A stretch of 21,375 nt of DNA, taken from contig CAZUVR010000063.1 of the NCBI GenBank assembly GCA_964623815.1, positions 1 to 21,375 on the forward strand, in the 5' to 3' direction. This stretch comes from Chroococcopsis sp964623815. Lineage in GTDB: Bacteria > Cyanobacteriota > Cyanobacteriia > Cyanobacteriales > Microcystaceae. Positions 7,934 through 17,900 of the stretch are shown one piece after another. The stretch's first letter is position 1. Every line of letters starts with the position of its first letter. The notes under the pieces are model-generated. The model was given only the letters and a program-made list of their open reading frames with translations, had not been told where the DNA came from and ran no database searches. A program made the position numbers and the translations under genes.

Positions 7934-8000
7934 TAGTGAAGGGTCGCTAGTGACCGTTGACTGTTCATGCTTACCAATCACTAACCACTAACCTGAGTAT
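7934..8000. repeat. Degenerate heptamer-type repeat after the hydrolase-like gene
   Basis: Runs such as GCTAGTGACCGTTGACTG and CAATCACTAACCACTAACC resemble the element at 5187-5243 in composition (GTGAC, CACTA and CCACTA words) but are more diverged. An inner GGTC/GACC pair (7942-7955) can form a short stem. It begins directly after the stop codon and could help end transcription. Confidence 0.45.
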
Positions 8001-8030
8001 AGTGAGCATTAGTATGGGCTTCGGGTACGT

Positions 8031-8036
8031 TATACT
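8031..8036 (+). promoter_or_regulatory. Candidate -10 box for clpB
   Basis: TATACT lies 35 bases before the clpB start codon and would start transcription near 8043. The best -35 is weak (TTAGTA at 8009-8014, 16-bp spacing). No CIRCE element (TTAGCACTC-N9-GAGTGCTAA) is present, so no HrcA heat-shock control is visible here. Confidence 0.35.
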
Positions 8037-8071
8037 ATAGCTCTGATACTGGTGATCGAAACGGATCGATA

Positions 8072-10741
8072 ATGCAACCGACTGACCCGAATAAATTTAC
8101 AGAACAAGCTTGGGATTCTATCGTTAAGTCGCAAGAAGTGGCGCGGCGTTTTAAAAATCAAACTCTAGAGGTAGAACACGTTGTTATCGCCTTACTAGAG
8201 CAGAATAATGGTTTAGCAACCAAAATTTTTCAAAAAGGCAATATTGAAATTCCCCGATTACAACAACAGTTAGAACTATTCAGCAATCGTCAGCCAAGGG
8301 TGGGGATGGTAGACCAATTATACTTAGGTAGAAGCTTGGATATAATGCTAGATCGCGCCGAGGCCTCTCGACAGAGTTGGGGTGATAAATTTATCTCCGT
8401 CGAACATCTATTAGTAGGTTTTGCTGAGGACGATCGCATTGGGCGCAAGTGTCTCCGCAGTTTCAACCTCGATCCTCAAGACTTAGAAGCATCCATCAGA
8501 GCGATTCGAGGCTCTCAGAAAGTCACCGAAGCCAATCAAGAAGAGAAATATCAATCCCTGGAAAAATACGGGCGGGATCTAACCGAGTTAGCCGTAGAGG
8601 GAAAATTAGATCCGGTTATCGGTAGGGATGATGAAATCCGGCGGGTGATTCAGGTGCTATCCCGGCGCTCGAAAAATAACCCCGTGTTGATCGGTGAGCC
8701 AGGTGTCGGGAAAACCGCCATAGCCGAGGGTTTAGCCCAGAGAATTGTTAACGGCGACGTGCCGGAGTCGTTAAAAAACCGTCAGTTAATCTCTTTAGAT
8801 ATGGGTAGCCTCATCGCCGGGGCTAAATATCGCGGCGAATTCGAGGAGAGATTACGGGCGGTGATGAAAGAAGTTACCAACTCCGATGGCAAAATCATCC
8901 TTTTTATAGATGAATTACATACGGTAGTGGGTGCTGGTTCCCGTGAGGGCGGTTCGATGGACGCGGGGAATCTCTTAAAACCTATGTTAGCGCGGGGCGA
9001 ATTGCGCTGTATCGGGGCCACTACCCTCGATGAATACCGTAATCATATAGAGAAAGATCCAGCCCTAGAGAGGCGTTTTCAACAGGTGTACGTGAAAGAG
9101 CCTTCGGTTGAGGATACTATCTCTATCCTGCGGGGGCTGAAAGAACGTTACGAAGTGCATCACGGGGTAACTATCACCGATTCCGCCCTCGTCGCTGCGG
9201 CTACTCTCTCCAATCGTTATATTAGCGATCGTTTCCTACCAGATAAGGCTATTGATTTAGTAGATGAAGCCGCCGCTAAATTGAAAATGGAAATCACCTC
9301 TAAACCTGATGAATTAGAGGCGGTTGATAGACGTTTGATGCAGCTCAAGATGGAAAAATTCTCTCTCGAAGGCGAGGAAAAGCGTCCAGGTTTACTCGAT
9401 AAATCGGCGAAAGAGCGTTTAGAAAGGATTACGGAAGAGATAGAAGAACTAGAGCTAAAACAGCAAGAGTTTTCCGCTCAGTGGCAGTCAGAAAAACAAA
9501 TGCTCGATGATATTCAGAGCCTCAAAGAACAAGAGGAGCAAATCCGTTTACAGATCGAGCAGGCGGAAAGAGCTTATGATCTTAATAAAGCGGCTCAATT
9601 GAAGTACGGCAAATTAGAAGGATTGCAACAGGAATTAGAAGCGAAAGAGAGGCAACTGTTAGAGATTCAATCGGAAGGCACTACCCTACTGAGAGAGCAG
9701 GTTACGGAGGCCGATATAGGCGAGATTGTAGCGCGTTGGACAGGTATACCTTTAAGTCGGCTGTTAGAGACGGAAAGACAGAAACTCTTACAGTTAGAGC
9801 GTCACCTGCACGAGCGGGTGATCGGTCAACAGGAAGCCGTAGCCGCCGTTTCTGCGGCGATTCGCAGAGCTAGGGCGGGGATGAAAGATCTCAATCGTCC
9901 GATCGGTTCTTTTCTCTTCATGGGGCCGACGGGTGTGGGTAAAACCGAATTAGCCCGGGCCCTAGCCGCTTTCCTCTTCGATTCAGAAGAGGCGATGGTG
10001 AGAATCGATATGTCCGAGTATATGGAAAAGCATTCCGTATCCCGTTTGATCGGTGCCCCTCCCGGCTATGTAGGCTATGAAGAGGGGGGACAATTATCGG
10101 AAGCTGTGCGCCGCCGCCCTTATTCGGTAGTTCTATTAGATGAAGTGGAGAAAGCTCATCGGGATGTTTTTAACATTTTATTACAGGTACTTGACGACGG
10201 GCGCATTACCGACTCTCAGGGGAGAACGATCGATTTCGCTAATACGATCATCGTTATGACGAGTAACATCGGCAGTGAGCATATTCTCAACGTATCGGCG
10301 CAGGATAGCGATTATGACGAGATGGAGAAACGGGTATTGAAGGCGCTACGGGGCCATTTCCGTCCAGAATTCCTCAACCGTATTGACGATTTGATCATCT
10401 TCCACACTTTAAAATGGGAAGAATTGCGCTATATCGTCCGCCTGCAATTACAACGCATTCAGAAGTTATTATCCGAGCAGAAGATAGCCTTAGAGTTAAC
10501 CGATTCAGCACAGGATTATATCGTTAATAGCGGTTACGATCCTACTTATGGGGCTAGACCCCTGAAACGGGCGATTCAACGGGAATTAGAGAACCCTCTC
10601 GCCACTAAGTTACTCGAACAAACTTTCGTAGAGGGTGATACGGTGATTATTGATGCTGATGAGCGAGGCTTAACTTTCAAGAATAAATCTCAGGATTTAG
10701 AACCAGAAAATCGGGTAGAAGTTGAAGTTATCTTGCCTTAA
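8072..10741 (+). CDS. clpB: ATP-dependent protein disaggregase ClpB
   Basis: ClpB is a cytosolic hexameric AAA+ chaperone that, with DnaK/DnaJ/GrpE, pulls proteins out of aggregates. All parts are present: the N-domain (1-145); NBD1 with Walker A GEPGVGKT (208-215), Walker B ILFIDE (D280, E281) and pore loop YRG (253-255); the coiled-coil M-domain (about 405-530), which separates ClpB from ClpA and ClpX; and NBD2 with Walker A GPTGVGKT (618-625), pore loop GYVG (665-668) and Walker B VVLLDE (D690, E691). The C-terminus keeps GARPLKRAIQ. The length, 889 residues, fits full-length ClpB, with an acidic tail of about 20 residues. Cyanobacteria often carry two paralogues (heat-inducible ClpB1 and ClpB2); I cannot tell which this is. 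The start ATG 8072 gives the usual cyanobacterial N-terminus MQPTDPNKFTE. The stop codon overlaps that of the convergent response regulator. Confidence 0.96.
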   Translation: MQPTDPNKFTEQAWDSIVKSQEVARRFKNQTLEVEHVVIALLEQNNGLATKIFQKGNIEIPRLQQQLELFSNRQPRVGMVDQLYLGRSLDIMLDRAEASRQSWGDKFISVEHLLVGFAEDDRIGRKCLRSFNLDPQDLEASIRAIRGSQKVTEANQEEKYQSLEKYGRDLTELAVEGKLDPVIGRDDEIRRVIQVLSRRSKNNPVLIGEPGVGKTAIAEGLAQRIVNGDVPESLKNRQLISLDMGSLIAGAKYRGEFEERLRAVMKEVTNSDGKIILFIDELHTVVGAGSREGGSMDAGNLLKPMLARGELRCIGATTLDEYRNHIEKDPALERRFQQVYVKEPSVEDTISILRGLKERYEVHHGVTITDSALVAAATLSNRYISDRFLPDKAIDLVDEAAAKLKMEITSKPDELEAVDRRLMQLKMEKFSLEGEEKRPGLLDKSAKERLERITEEIEELELKQQEFSAQWQSEKQMLDDIQSLKEQEEQIRLQIEQAERAYDLNKAAQLKYGKLEGLQQELEAKERQLLEIQSEGTTLLREQVTEADIGEIVARWTGIPLSRLLETERQKLLQLERHLHERVIGQQEAVAAVSAAIRRARAGMKDLNRPIGSFLFMGPTGVGKTELARALAAFLFDSEEAMVRIDMSEYMEKHSVSRLIGAPPGYVGYEEGGQLSEAVRRRPYSVVLLDEVEKAHRDVFNILLQVLDDGRITDSQGRTIDFANTIIVMTSNIGSEHILNVSAQDSDYDEMEKRVLKALRGHFRPEFLNRIDDLIIFHTLKWEELRYIVRLQLQRIQKLLSEQKIALELTDSAQDYIVNSGYDPTYGARPLKRAIQRELENPLATKLLEQTFVEGDTVIIDADERGLTFKNKSQDLEPENRVEVEVILP

Positions 10742-11109
10742 CTTTTAAGTAATTGATTGATAGTTTCAGCTATAGCAAATGGTCGAAAAGGTTTATTTAT
10801 GATACCCGCCCATCCTAAACTTTTATCTTCTGTAGATAGTATTTCTTCATCTTTAGCTGTCATTAAAATTACAGGAATAGATTGTAACTTAGATTCATTT
10901 TTTATAGCTTTTAGTGTTTTTCTGCCGTCCATCTCTGGCATCATTAAATCTAATAAAATTACATCTATATTACTTTCAAGAGCTAGTTTTATACCTTCTT
11001 TTCCCGAGCTTGCTGTTAATACTCGCCACCCCACACTCATTTCTAATCCTAATTTGGTGATCTCTCTTACATCTTCCTCATCATCAATAATTAAGACTGT
11101 TTTAGTCAT
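10738..11109 (-). CDS. Single-domain response regulator (CheY-like)
   Basis: A stand-alone receiver domain with no output domain, the last gene of the signalling cassette. Counting from the start chosen here, it has the acidic pair in VLIIDDEED, the phosphoacceptor Asp in ILLDLMMPEMDG (D54), the conserved Thr in ILMTAKD and the Lys in INKPF. It probably takes a phosphoryl group from one of the upstream kinases and acts by protein contact or as a relay intermediate. I chose the ATG at 11109: AGGA lies 5-6 bases before it on the minus strand. A further in-frame ATG at 11121 would add four residues. The chosen start overlaps the stop of the 517-aa kinase gene (ATGACTAA), indicating coupled translation. 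Its stop codon overlaps the clpB stop (shared TTAA, 10738-10741), so no intergenic terminator separates the two genes. Confidence 0.92.
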   Translation of the reverse strand: MTKTVLIIDDEEDVREITKLGLEMSVGWRVLTASSGKEGIKLALESNIDVILLDLMMPEMDGRKTLKAIKNESKLQSIPVILMTAKDEEILSTEDKSLGWAGIINKPFRPFAIAETINQLLKS

Positions 11110-12655
11110 TTTTATCCTCATTTAACGGTAAAGAAAAGTGAAAGCGGCTACCTTGATTAAGTTTGCTTTCTACCCAGATTCTGCCCCCGTGTTGCTCCAC
11201 TATCTGACGGCATATAGATAAACCTAATCCCGAGCCCCCTTTTACGCGGGAGTCGGATATATCTACCTGTTGGAAAGGCTCAAAGATAATTTTTAATTTA
11301 TCGTCGGGTATGCCTCTTCCCTCATCTCTAACGGTGAATACAACCTCATTTTCTAGGCGGAAAATATTCAGCCAAACCCTGCCACCAGGGTGAGAAAATT
11401 TGATGGCGTTGTTGATGAGATTGATTAAAGTTTGTAGGATTCGATCGCTATCTGCCCATAATCTCACAAATCGTACCGGGGGGAATAACTGACCTTCCGA
11501 CTCATCATCCGGCAATAGCCGCACAGATTGCAGGTAAACTTCTAATTGAATTTGTGCCTCATCGGCCATCGTTTGCAGGGTGGCGACGGCGTTTAATAAT
11601 ATCTCGGCACAATCGCACCAGTCTTTTTGCAGGTTGATTTTACCCAGTTTCATCCTTTCTAGATCGAGTATGTCGTTCACCAGCCGGATCAGCCGCTCCG
11701 TATTATTAACGGCGATGGATAAAACTTTCTGCCCCTGGGGTGTTAACTCGCCTAACTGCCCAGATGATAATAAGTCTAAAGCGCCCATCAGCGAAGTTAA
11801 AGGGGTGCGTAACTCGTGACTGACGAGAGAGATAAATTCCCGCTCTAAGCGTTTGCGCTCCGTTATATCATTGGCTATGAGCAACACACAGGCATGATGG
11901 GCTATCTCTATCTTTTCCAGAGACAGCAGCACTATCTTACTATTTCCCGACTTGGTTTTCAGGGTGAATTCTTGATTGTAAATCGGGCCGGACGTTTCTA
12001 AACTATCTAGAGACTCCTTAAGCCCTTCCGCCTCTCTGCCTATCCATACCTCATCGATGCTCTTGCCGATGACTTCATCGAGGGAGTATTCGCTCAGGTT
12101 TAAAAAGCTGGTATTGACCTCTAATAGTTTATTATCCTCTAAAGAGGCGATGGCGATCGGATTGGGACTTAACCGAAACGCTTTGACGAATCTCTCCTCG
12201 GCTTGCTCTTTCCTGGCTATCTCTTCCTGTAAGCGTTGATTCTGACTCTCTAATTGCTTCTGCACGAAACGCAGGGTTAGGTGAGTGTGAATTCGGGCTA
12301 ACACTTCCTGCACCTGAAAGGGTTTAGTAATATAATCTACGCCCCCAGTAGAAAAAGCCTTCACCTTATCTAACACATCTTCTAGGGCGCTGATGAAAAT
12401 CACCGGGATGTCTCGGGTGCTTTCATCGGCTTTCAAACGCTCGCACACCTCATAACCATTCATCCCGGGCATATTAATATCTAATAAAATCAAGTCTGGT
12501 GGCTCGGCTTTGGCTCCCATGAGAGCCATCTTACCATTGATAACGCTGCGGACTCCGTAACCTCGATCGATCAACATAGTCGATAAAAGTCGCAGGTTAT
12601 CGGGGGTATCATCGACTAGGAGTATATTAGCTTTAACATCCCGATGATTGGTCAT
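11102..12655 (-). CDS. REC-PAS histidine kinase (response-regulator/kinase hybrid)
   Basis: The order is an N-terminal receiver domain (about 10-125; DD at 15-16, phosphoacceptor D59 in LILLDINMPGMNG, Lys in YITKPF), a coiled coil (about 128-155), a PAS domain (about 155-265), HisKA with the H-box FISLVSHELRTPLTSL (H280), and HATPase_c with N-box NLINNAIKF, G1 DEGRGIP (D444) and G2 GGSGLGLS (473-480). All catalytic motifs look intact. No membrane segment is seen, so it is cytosolic. A receiver placed before the kinase suggests that activity is set by an upstream phosphodonor, plausibly the 775-aa hybrid kinase next to it. The start ATG at 12655 overlaps the upstream stop as ATGA and is preceded by GAGGAG inside the upstream gene. 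The PAS ligand is unknown. Confidence 0.93.
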   Translation of the reverse strand: MTNHRDVKANILLVDDTPDNLRLLSTMLIDRGYGVRSVINGKMALMGAKAEPPDLILLDINMPGMNGYEVCERLKADESTRDIPVIFISALEDVLDKVKAFSTGGVDYITKPFQVQEVLARIHTHLTLRFVQKQLESQNQRLQEEIARKEQAEERFVKAFRLSPNPIAIASLEDNKLLEVNTSFLNLSEYSLDEVIGKSIDEVWIGREAEGLKESLDSLETSGPIYNQEFTLKTKSGNSKIVLLSLEKIEIAHHACVLLIANDITERKRLEREFISLVSHELRTPLTSLMGALDLLSSGQLGELTPQGQKVLSIAVNNTERLIRLVNDILDLERMKLGKINLQKDWCDCAEILLNAVATLQTMADEAQIQLEVYLQSVRLLPDDESEGQLFPPVRFVRLWADSDRILQTLINLINNAIKFSHPGGRVWLNIFRLENEVVFTVRDEGRGIPDDKLKIIFEPFQQVDISDSRVKGGSGLGLSICRQIVEQHGGRIWVESKLNQGSRFHFSLPLNEDKND

Positions 12656-14979
12656 AACTCCTCACACAGTTCAACAATAATATCAAAGCGGAATTGTTGC
12701 ACCAACTCCCGCAACTTCTGGGCAAGGTGAGAATATTCGCTCGGTATCTCATCTAATAATCCCTCGATTAACGAGCCGTTGACGCGGGTAGCGGCATCTT
12801 TTAAAGATTGACACCACTCCGGCGGCATCACTCGTAAATCTTCTGGTTGTAAATCCTCCGTCGCCTCTTCCTTATCTGGTGCAGTTTCTCCTTCGTTGTA
12901 GAGATACTTTACCCCGAGATGAAGCTCTATCTTAGTAAAGATTTCCTCTTCCTGAAAAGGCTTACCGATGAAATCATCGCAACCAGCGGCGATAGTTTGA
13001 TTGTGTTGCTCATCGAAGGCACTGGCAGTTAAAGCGATGATGGTGGGGGCGGATAGGGAGGGGTGCCCCCGTTGTAACCGCCGTATCTCGCGTGTAGCGG
13101 TGTAACCATCCATCACCGGCATCCGCATATCCATAAAGATTAAATCCGGTTGCCAAGTCTGCCAGGCGATAACCGCCTCCTGCCCGTCGTTTACCGCCAT
13201 AACTTCAAAGCCGACGCTCTCTAATAACTGAGTTATCAAATCTCGATTTTCTGGCCCGTCATCCACCACCAAAATTTTAACCCGAGCTTGCTCTGGGGCG
13301 AGACAGATAACCTTTTTCCTTACTGGATTGATTACCTTAAAATCGTCACTTAACTTAACGGGGATGACAAAGCGAAAAGTAGAGCCTTTACCCACTATAC
13401 TACTTACTTTTAATTTACCTCCCATCAATTGAACGAACTGACGGCTAATCGGTAAACCTAAGCCAGTGCCTTCTCTCGCTTTCATACCCGTTTGCGATTG
13501 CACGAAAGGCTCGAAGATATTGTTTATCTCTTCTGCGGGAATACCAGGGCCAGTATCCTCGATTTCAAAACCTAAGAGCAGGGATTTTTCAGCCGCATCG
13601 GGCCGATGATTAACCCGTAGCTTGATACTACCTTTTTCGGTAAACTTGACGGCGTTGCTCAAGAGGTTAATCAGTATTTGTCGCAGTTTGCCCTCATCGG
13701 TGAGGATGTAGCGGGGTAAATCTTCGGGAGCTTGTAGGGATAGGTGTAATTGTTTGGCCTGCGATCGAATTCTAAACATTTCTTCCAGCGTTTGCAAGAG
13801 AGCGTGAAGGTCGAAAGATGCGGGGCGGAAAATTGCCCTACCGGCTTCTATCTTTGACATCTCTAGAATATCGTTGATTAAATTCAGTAGGTGTGCGCCG
13901 CTGCGGTTGATGGTAGAGAGAAACTCCTGTTGACGGGGCGAGAGATTGGTTTCCCTCTCCATCAACTGGGTGAAGCCGAGGATAATATTCAGGGGAGTGC
14001 GTAACTCGTGACTCATATTGGCGAGAAACACGCTCTTGGCCCGATTAGCCGCCTCTGCCAACTCTTTCGCCTCCTTCAGGGCTTTAGTCCTCTCAGCGAT
14101 CTGAGCTTCAAGAGAACGGTTATAATTAGTCAGCAGTTCTTGGGATTTCTTGCGTTCGGTTATATCCTGAAAAGCTACGATGGCGTAGATTACTTCTCCT
14201 TCCTGATTATAGATCGGTGTACCGATCGCTTCTACGGGTATAGCCTTATCATCGACTTGTAATATCATATCGTCTACGGTGATAGTTTCTCCCTGTAGGG
14301 CTTTCCATGGGGGAGTTTCTTCAGGGGAATAAGAGCCGCCTCCGCTTTTGTAACAACGGTATTTAGCCACCAGATTCTCAAGATTATCACCCTCTTTAAT
14401 TGCCTCCATGTTCAGAATTGACATACAGGTACGATTATGATAAGCGGGTTTTCCCTCTGCGTCGAAAACCGTAATACCCACCGGCACCCCGTCGAGAAAT
14501 TGTCTGAGACGGCTTTCGCTGTCGTGTAACTGAGCGATTAATTGTGCCTGTTGCCGGTTAACCGCTTCTAATTGTTGCTCCTGGCTGTAGCGGTAAATAG
14601 CCTCGGTGACGGTGAGGGATAAATCATCTGATTGCCAGGGTTTGGTTAGATAACGATACAGGTTAGCTTTGTTGATGGCTTTACCGATACCCAATACATC
14701 CGCCTGCCCGGTGAGCATAATCTTAATCGTCTTCGGGGAAAGTTGATGGATTCTTGTGAGTAATTCATCGCCTTTCATTCCGGGCATGATGTAATCGGCT
14801 ATAACCAAAACCACCTCGACACCTTCTTGAGTTAAATCTTCAAAGACTTCTATGGCTTCGTCGCCGCTTTCGGTTAACTCAATGACATATTTATCGTCGA
14901 TAAATTTTTCTAGTTCGAGTTGTAAGCTATCTAAGATAGCTTTTTCATCGTCAACGCAAAGGATAGCGGGCCTACTCAT
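12652..14979 (-). CDS. Hybrid sensor histidine kinase, REC-PAS-HisKA-HATPase-REC
   Basis: There are 775 residues. The N-terminal receiver (1-130) has VDDE, D62 in VIADYIMPGMKG and YLTKPW. A PAS domain (about 155-275) ends in the usual DITERKK, followed by a coiled coil (about 278-312). HisKA has H324 in FLANMSHELRTPLN; HATPase_c has NLLSNAVKFTEKG, EDTGPGIP and GTGLGLPIS. A second receiver (about 568-690) has VVDDGPENR, D617 in LIFMDMRMPVMDG and GKPF. The C-terminal 80 residues are helical and acidic and lack the His of an Hpt domain. No membrane segment is present. Its start lies 4 nt after the stop of the 1821-aa chimera, without a clear Shine-Dalgarno, so translation is probably coupled. 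With two receivers it could take in and pass on phosphoryl groups within the cassette. Confidence 0.93.
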   Translation of the reverse strand: MSRPAILCVDDEKAILDSLQLELEKFIDDKYVIELTESGDEAIEVFEDLTQEGVEVVLVIADYIMPGMKGDELLTRIHQLSPKTIKIMLTGQADVLGIGKAINKANLYRYLTKPWQSDDLSLTVTEAIYRYSQEQQLEAVNRQQAQLIAQLHDSESRLRQFLDGVPVGITVFDAEGKPAYHNRTCMSILNMEAIKEGDNLENLVAKYRCYKSGGGSYSPEETPPWKALQGETITVDDMILQVDDKAIPVEAIGTPIYNQEGEVIYAIVAFQDITERKKSQELLTNYNRSLEAQIAERTKALKEAKELAEAANRAKSVFLANMSHELRTPLNIILGFTQLMERETNLSPRQQEFLSTINRSGAHLLNLINDILEMSKIEAGRAIFRPASFDLHALLQTLEEMFRIRSQAKQLHLSLQAPEDLPRYILTDEGKLRQILINLLSNAVKFTEKGSIKLRVNHRPDAAEKSLLLGFEIEDTGPGIPAEEINNIFEPFVQSQTGMKAREGTGLGLPISRQFVQLMGGKLKVSSIVGKGSTFRFVIPVKLSDDFKVINPVRKKVICLAPEQARVKILVVDDGPENRDLITQLLESVGFEVMAVNDGQEAVIAWQTWQPDLIFMDMRMPVMDGYTATREIRRLQRGHPSLSAPTIIALTASAFDEQHNQTIAAGCDDFIGKPFQEEEIFTKIELHLGVKYLYNEGETAPDKEEATEDLQPEDLRVMPPEWCQSLKDAATRVNGSLIEGLLDEIPSEYSHLAQKLRELVQQFRFDIIVELCEEL

Positions 14980-14983
14980 AGGA

Positions 14984-17900
14984 TTAAAGCGGTAGATAAA
15001 CTATAAAAATTGTCTGTTTGGAGGCGGAAAAAACTTCAATTCTTCCCTTATGTTTATCAATAATCTGACGGACGATATGAAGCCCCAACCCGCTTCCCTC
15101 TCCAGTGGGTTTAGTGGTAAAAAATGGCTCGAAGATTCGCGGCATAATTTCTGGGGCAATCCCCACGCCATTATCAATTATTTTAATTTCTACCTCACTG
15201 CCCCGCACCCTCACTTTAATCTCTAACACACCTTGAAAATTCATAGCTTGTAGGGCGTTATAAATTAAATTCGTCCACACCTGATTCAATTGGTCTACAT
15301 AACCGGTAATCTTGGGTAAATCGTTTTGATAATCCCTCACTAAAGTTACACCCCGTTTCAACAAACTTTGATAGAGGGTTAAAACGGTTTCGATGCTGGC
15401 GATAATATCCATCTCTGCGGGATGACTTTCCTCTTGTTGATGGGCATAGGTTTTTAAAGCGAATACAACTTTATTGGCTTTATCGGCGGCACTCATTATA
15501 TTAGCAATGCTGGCGGTGCTATCGGCTATTTCCGCCATCATCTTGAAAATCTTTTCCCCTTGGGGTGACAGGATTAAATCTTTCCATCTGTCTATGTCTT
15601 TATAAATCCCTAATTTAATCAGCGCTTTAATCAGATAATCGTTACTCTCGATGCCGTAATCGGAAAGTTTTTCGGCGAGACTTCTTTTTAAAGCCCTCTC
15701 TTCCCGAGTCGATAAAGGCGATAGGGAGGCTTGGTGACTCTCTATCAAGTCGAGGATTGACTGCCGATAAATTGGCTCTAAATCGCAGAAGAATTGTAAG
15801 AAAGGGGTGAAATTTTCCGAGAGGAAACCTTTTATATTATGGGCGGAAGAATTGATAATAGCCAGGGGATTATTAACCTCGTGAGCGATACCAGCGATGA
15901 GTTGCCCGAGGGCGGCGAGTTTTTCCGACTGGATTAATTCCTCTTGGGCTAACTTGAGACTGTCTAGAGCGGATGAGAGTTTTTCCGTCCTCTCTTTTAC
16001 TTTATTCTCTAGATTGTTATATAGTTGGGCATTTTCGATCGCAATGGCTGCCTGTGCCGATAAAATCTGTATCAGTTCTAATCTCTCCGAATTGAATGCT
16101 CCCCTAGTCAAATTATTCTCCAAATAAACCAATCCTTTCAACTTGCCCCCGTTAATTAGGGGGGTGCAGAGGATGGATTTAATCTCGTGATTTTGAATAT
16201 ATTCATCGTTGGCGAAGATATTTTCTTGACTGGCATCATCGAGAATCACGCTAGTGCGGGAGTTGCTGACGTAGTTAATCAGGGAGAGGGGGAGGCGAGT
16301 TTCTAAAGCCCCCGACTGTAAGACGGGAAAGGAATTACTCGATTTATCCCCCTCAGCTTCTATAGATAAACCGCCCTGACTCTCCAGTAATAAAAAGCCT
16401 CTCTGCGCCCCGGCGTTAGTAATCATCATCTGCATTAAATTACGGAGGAGTTTCTCTAAGACTAACTCCTCTGCAATTGCTTGATAAGCTTTCATAATCG
16501 TAGCCACGTCGAAAATCTTTCCCGTCTCGCCACTCGTTAAAGAGGTGTGTATGGTGGGCGAAGCCGGAGAAGAGAAAGAAGAAATTAAATTACTATAGCT
16601 AGTCTCCATCTCCTTAACTTTAGCTTTAGCCCCCCAGCGAGAGTAACAATAGTGGGCCTCCTGTAGATAAGATTTAGCGATTAAGTGTCTTCCACTCTCT
16701 AAATAAAATCGCCCAGCTAATTCGTAGGCTAAAGCTTCTTCGTGCAGGAATTGATTATCATTAGCTTCCTTAATAGCCTTTTCATAATAATTCTGCGCTT
16801 GATAGGGGCAACGACGGATTCTAGCGATTTCCGCTTCTACCAAATAATATTTATGGAGGAAGTTACACTCGGCGTGTCGGGCCCATTTTTTCAACCTGCG
16901 TTGATTCCACCATATTTGTAGGTATAACTTAAGGCGTTGTAAAGGAGATGAAGAAGGAATTAGCCTTATTTTATTTAAAGAATCCATAAAGTGATATATG
17001 GCGTAAGTCGGCTTGGCGATGACGCTATCTCTGTACTTGGCCGCCAGGCGCGACATTTTTTCGGCTTGCCGATAATCCTTAAACAGATAGAGTAGCCACA
17101 TCTTACAGAAATAATAGTGGAAACTGAAACTGCGATCAGTAGTTTCTAAATTAACAAACTTTCCCGTTTCTTCATCAAAAATATCTATATCAAAGCTTAT
17201 GGTTTTATCAGCAATTGAAAGGAGGTTTAAGCAAAACTGTCGATTTAGCTCGATAAAATAAAAACTTCTACCTCTTTTATATTGATCAATAACCTCAGCA
17301 TATTTAGTAGTCTCATCGGCGATTAGAGGTAACTCAACCCCAGAAAATAAAGAAAGCCAAGTATAGCCCATTAACCCATAAAAAGCATACTCTATCTCTC
17401 CCGTCTGCATCCCTTCAGAATATCCCATCAACAGAGGCGACAATAACTGACGATAAGGGTCACGCCAAGACCTAATAAAATAGTTAACGACTACCCTCAC
17501 CCGCGCCGTATTCTTATTCGGTTGAAGGGGATAACTTTCTACCAGAGTCGTTGCCAGATTGCCAAACTTATAACCTTGAGGAATATCTCCCACCAACCCG
17601 CAAAGAATTAAACCGTAAGCCGAATAAAAGCCAGGAGAAAATAAGTCTATCCCTTGTTTAATCGATAGATACACCCCTTTACTAATAAAAATCAGAAACA
17701 ATAGAGGATTCACCATATAGGTAGCCGAGACTACCATATTGAGAATCCTCATAACCGCCTGTTGATGGGGATTTTCCATTTTCCGCAACCGAGCTAAACT
17801 GCTGATAGGTTTACCCAGTCGCACGATTGTAGTTTGACACACCGCTACCAATACGTGAAAGAGGTTAGGGTTTCTCGGTAAGTTAAGCCCTAATAAACTC

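Noticed and set aside
7934..8071. CIRCE heat-shock operator before clpB
   Set aside because: No TTAGCACTC or GAGTGCTAA half-site occurs between the hydrolase-like gene and clpB.
10757..11125. Plus-strand open frame of 122 codons opposite the response regulator
   Set aside because: The minus strand carries all receiver-domain motifs; the plus frame is low-complexity Ser/Ile-rich translation of the reverse complement.
12652..12900. C-terminal Hpt domain in the 775-aa kinase
   Set aside because: The tail is helical and contains a His (EYSHLAQ), but lacks the Hpt context (H-x-x-K-G-x-x-x). I do not call it a phosphotransfer domain.
17650..17780. Transmembrane segments in the 1821-aa chimera (LLFLIFISKGVYLSI region)
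   Set aside because: The hydrophobic stretch sits inside a soluble-looking helical region between NTPase and GAF domains, with no paired helices or signal; a buried helix is more likely.
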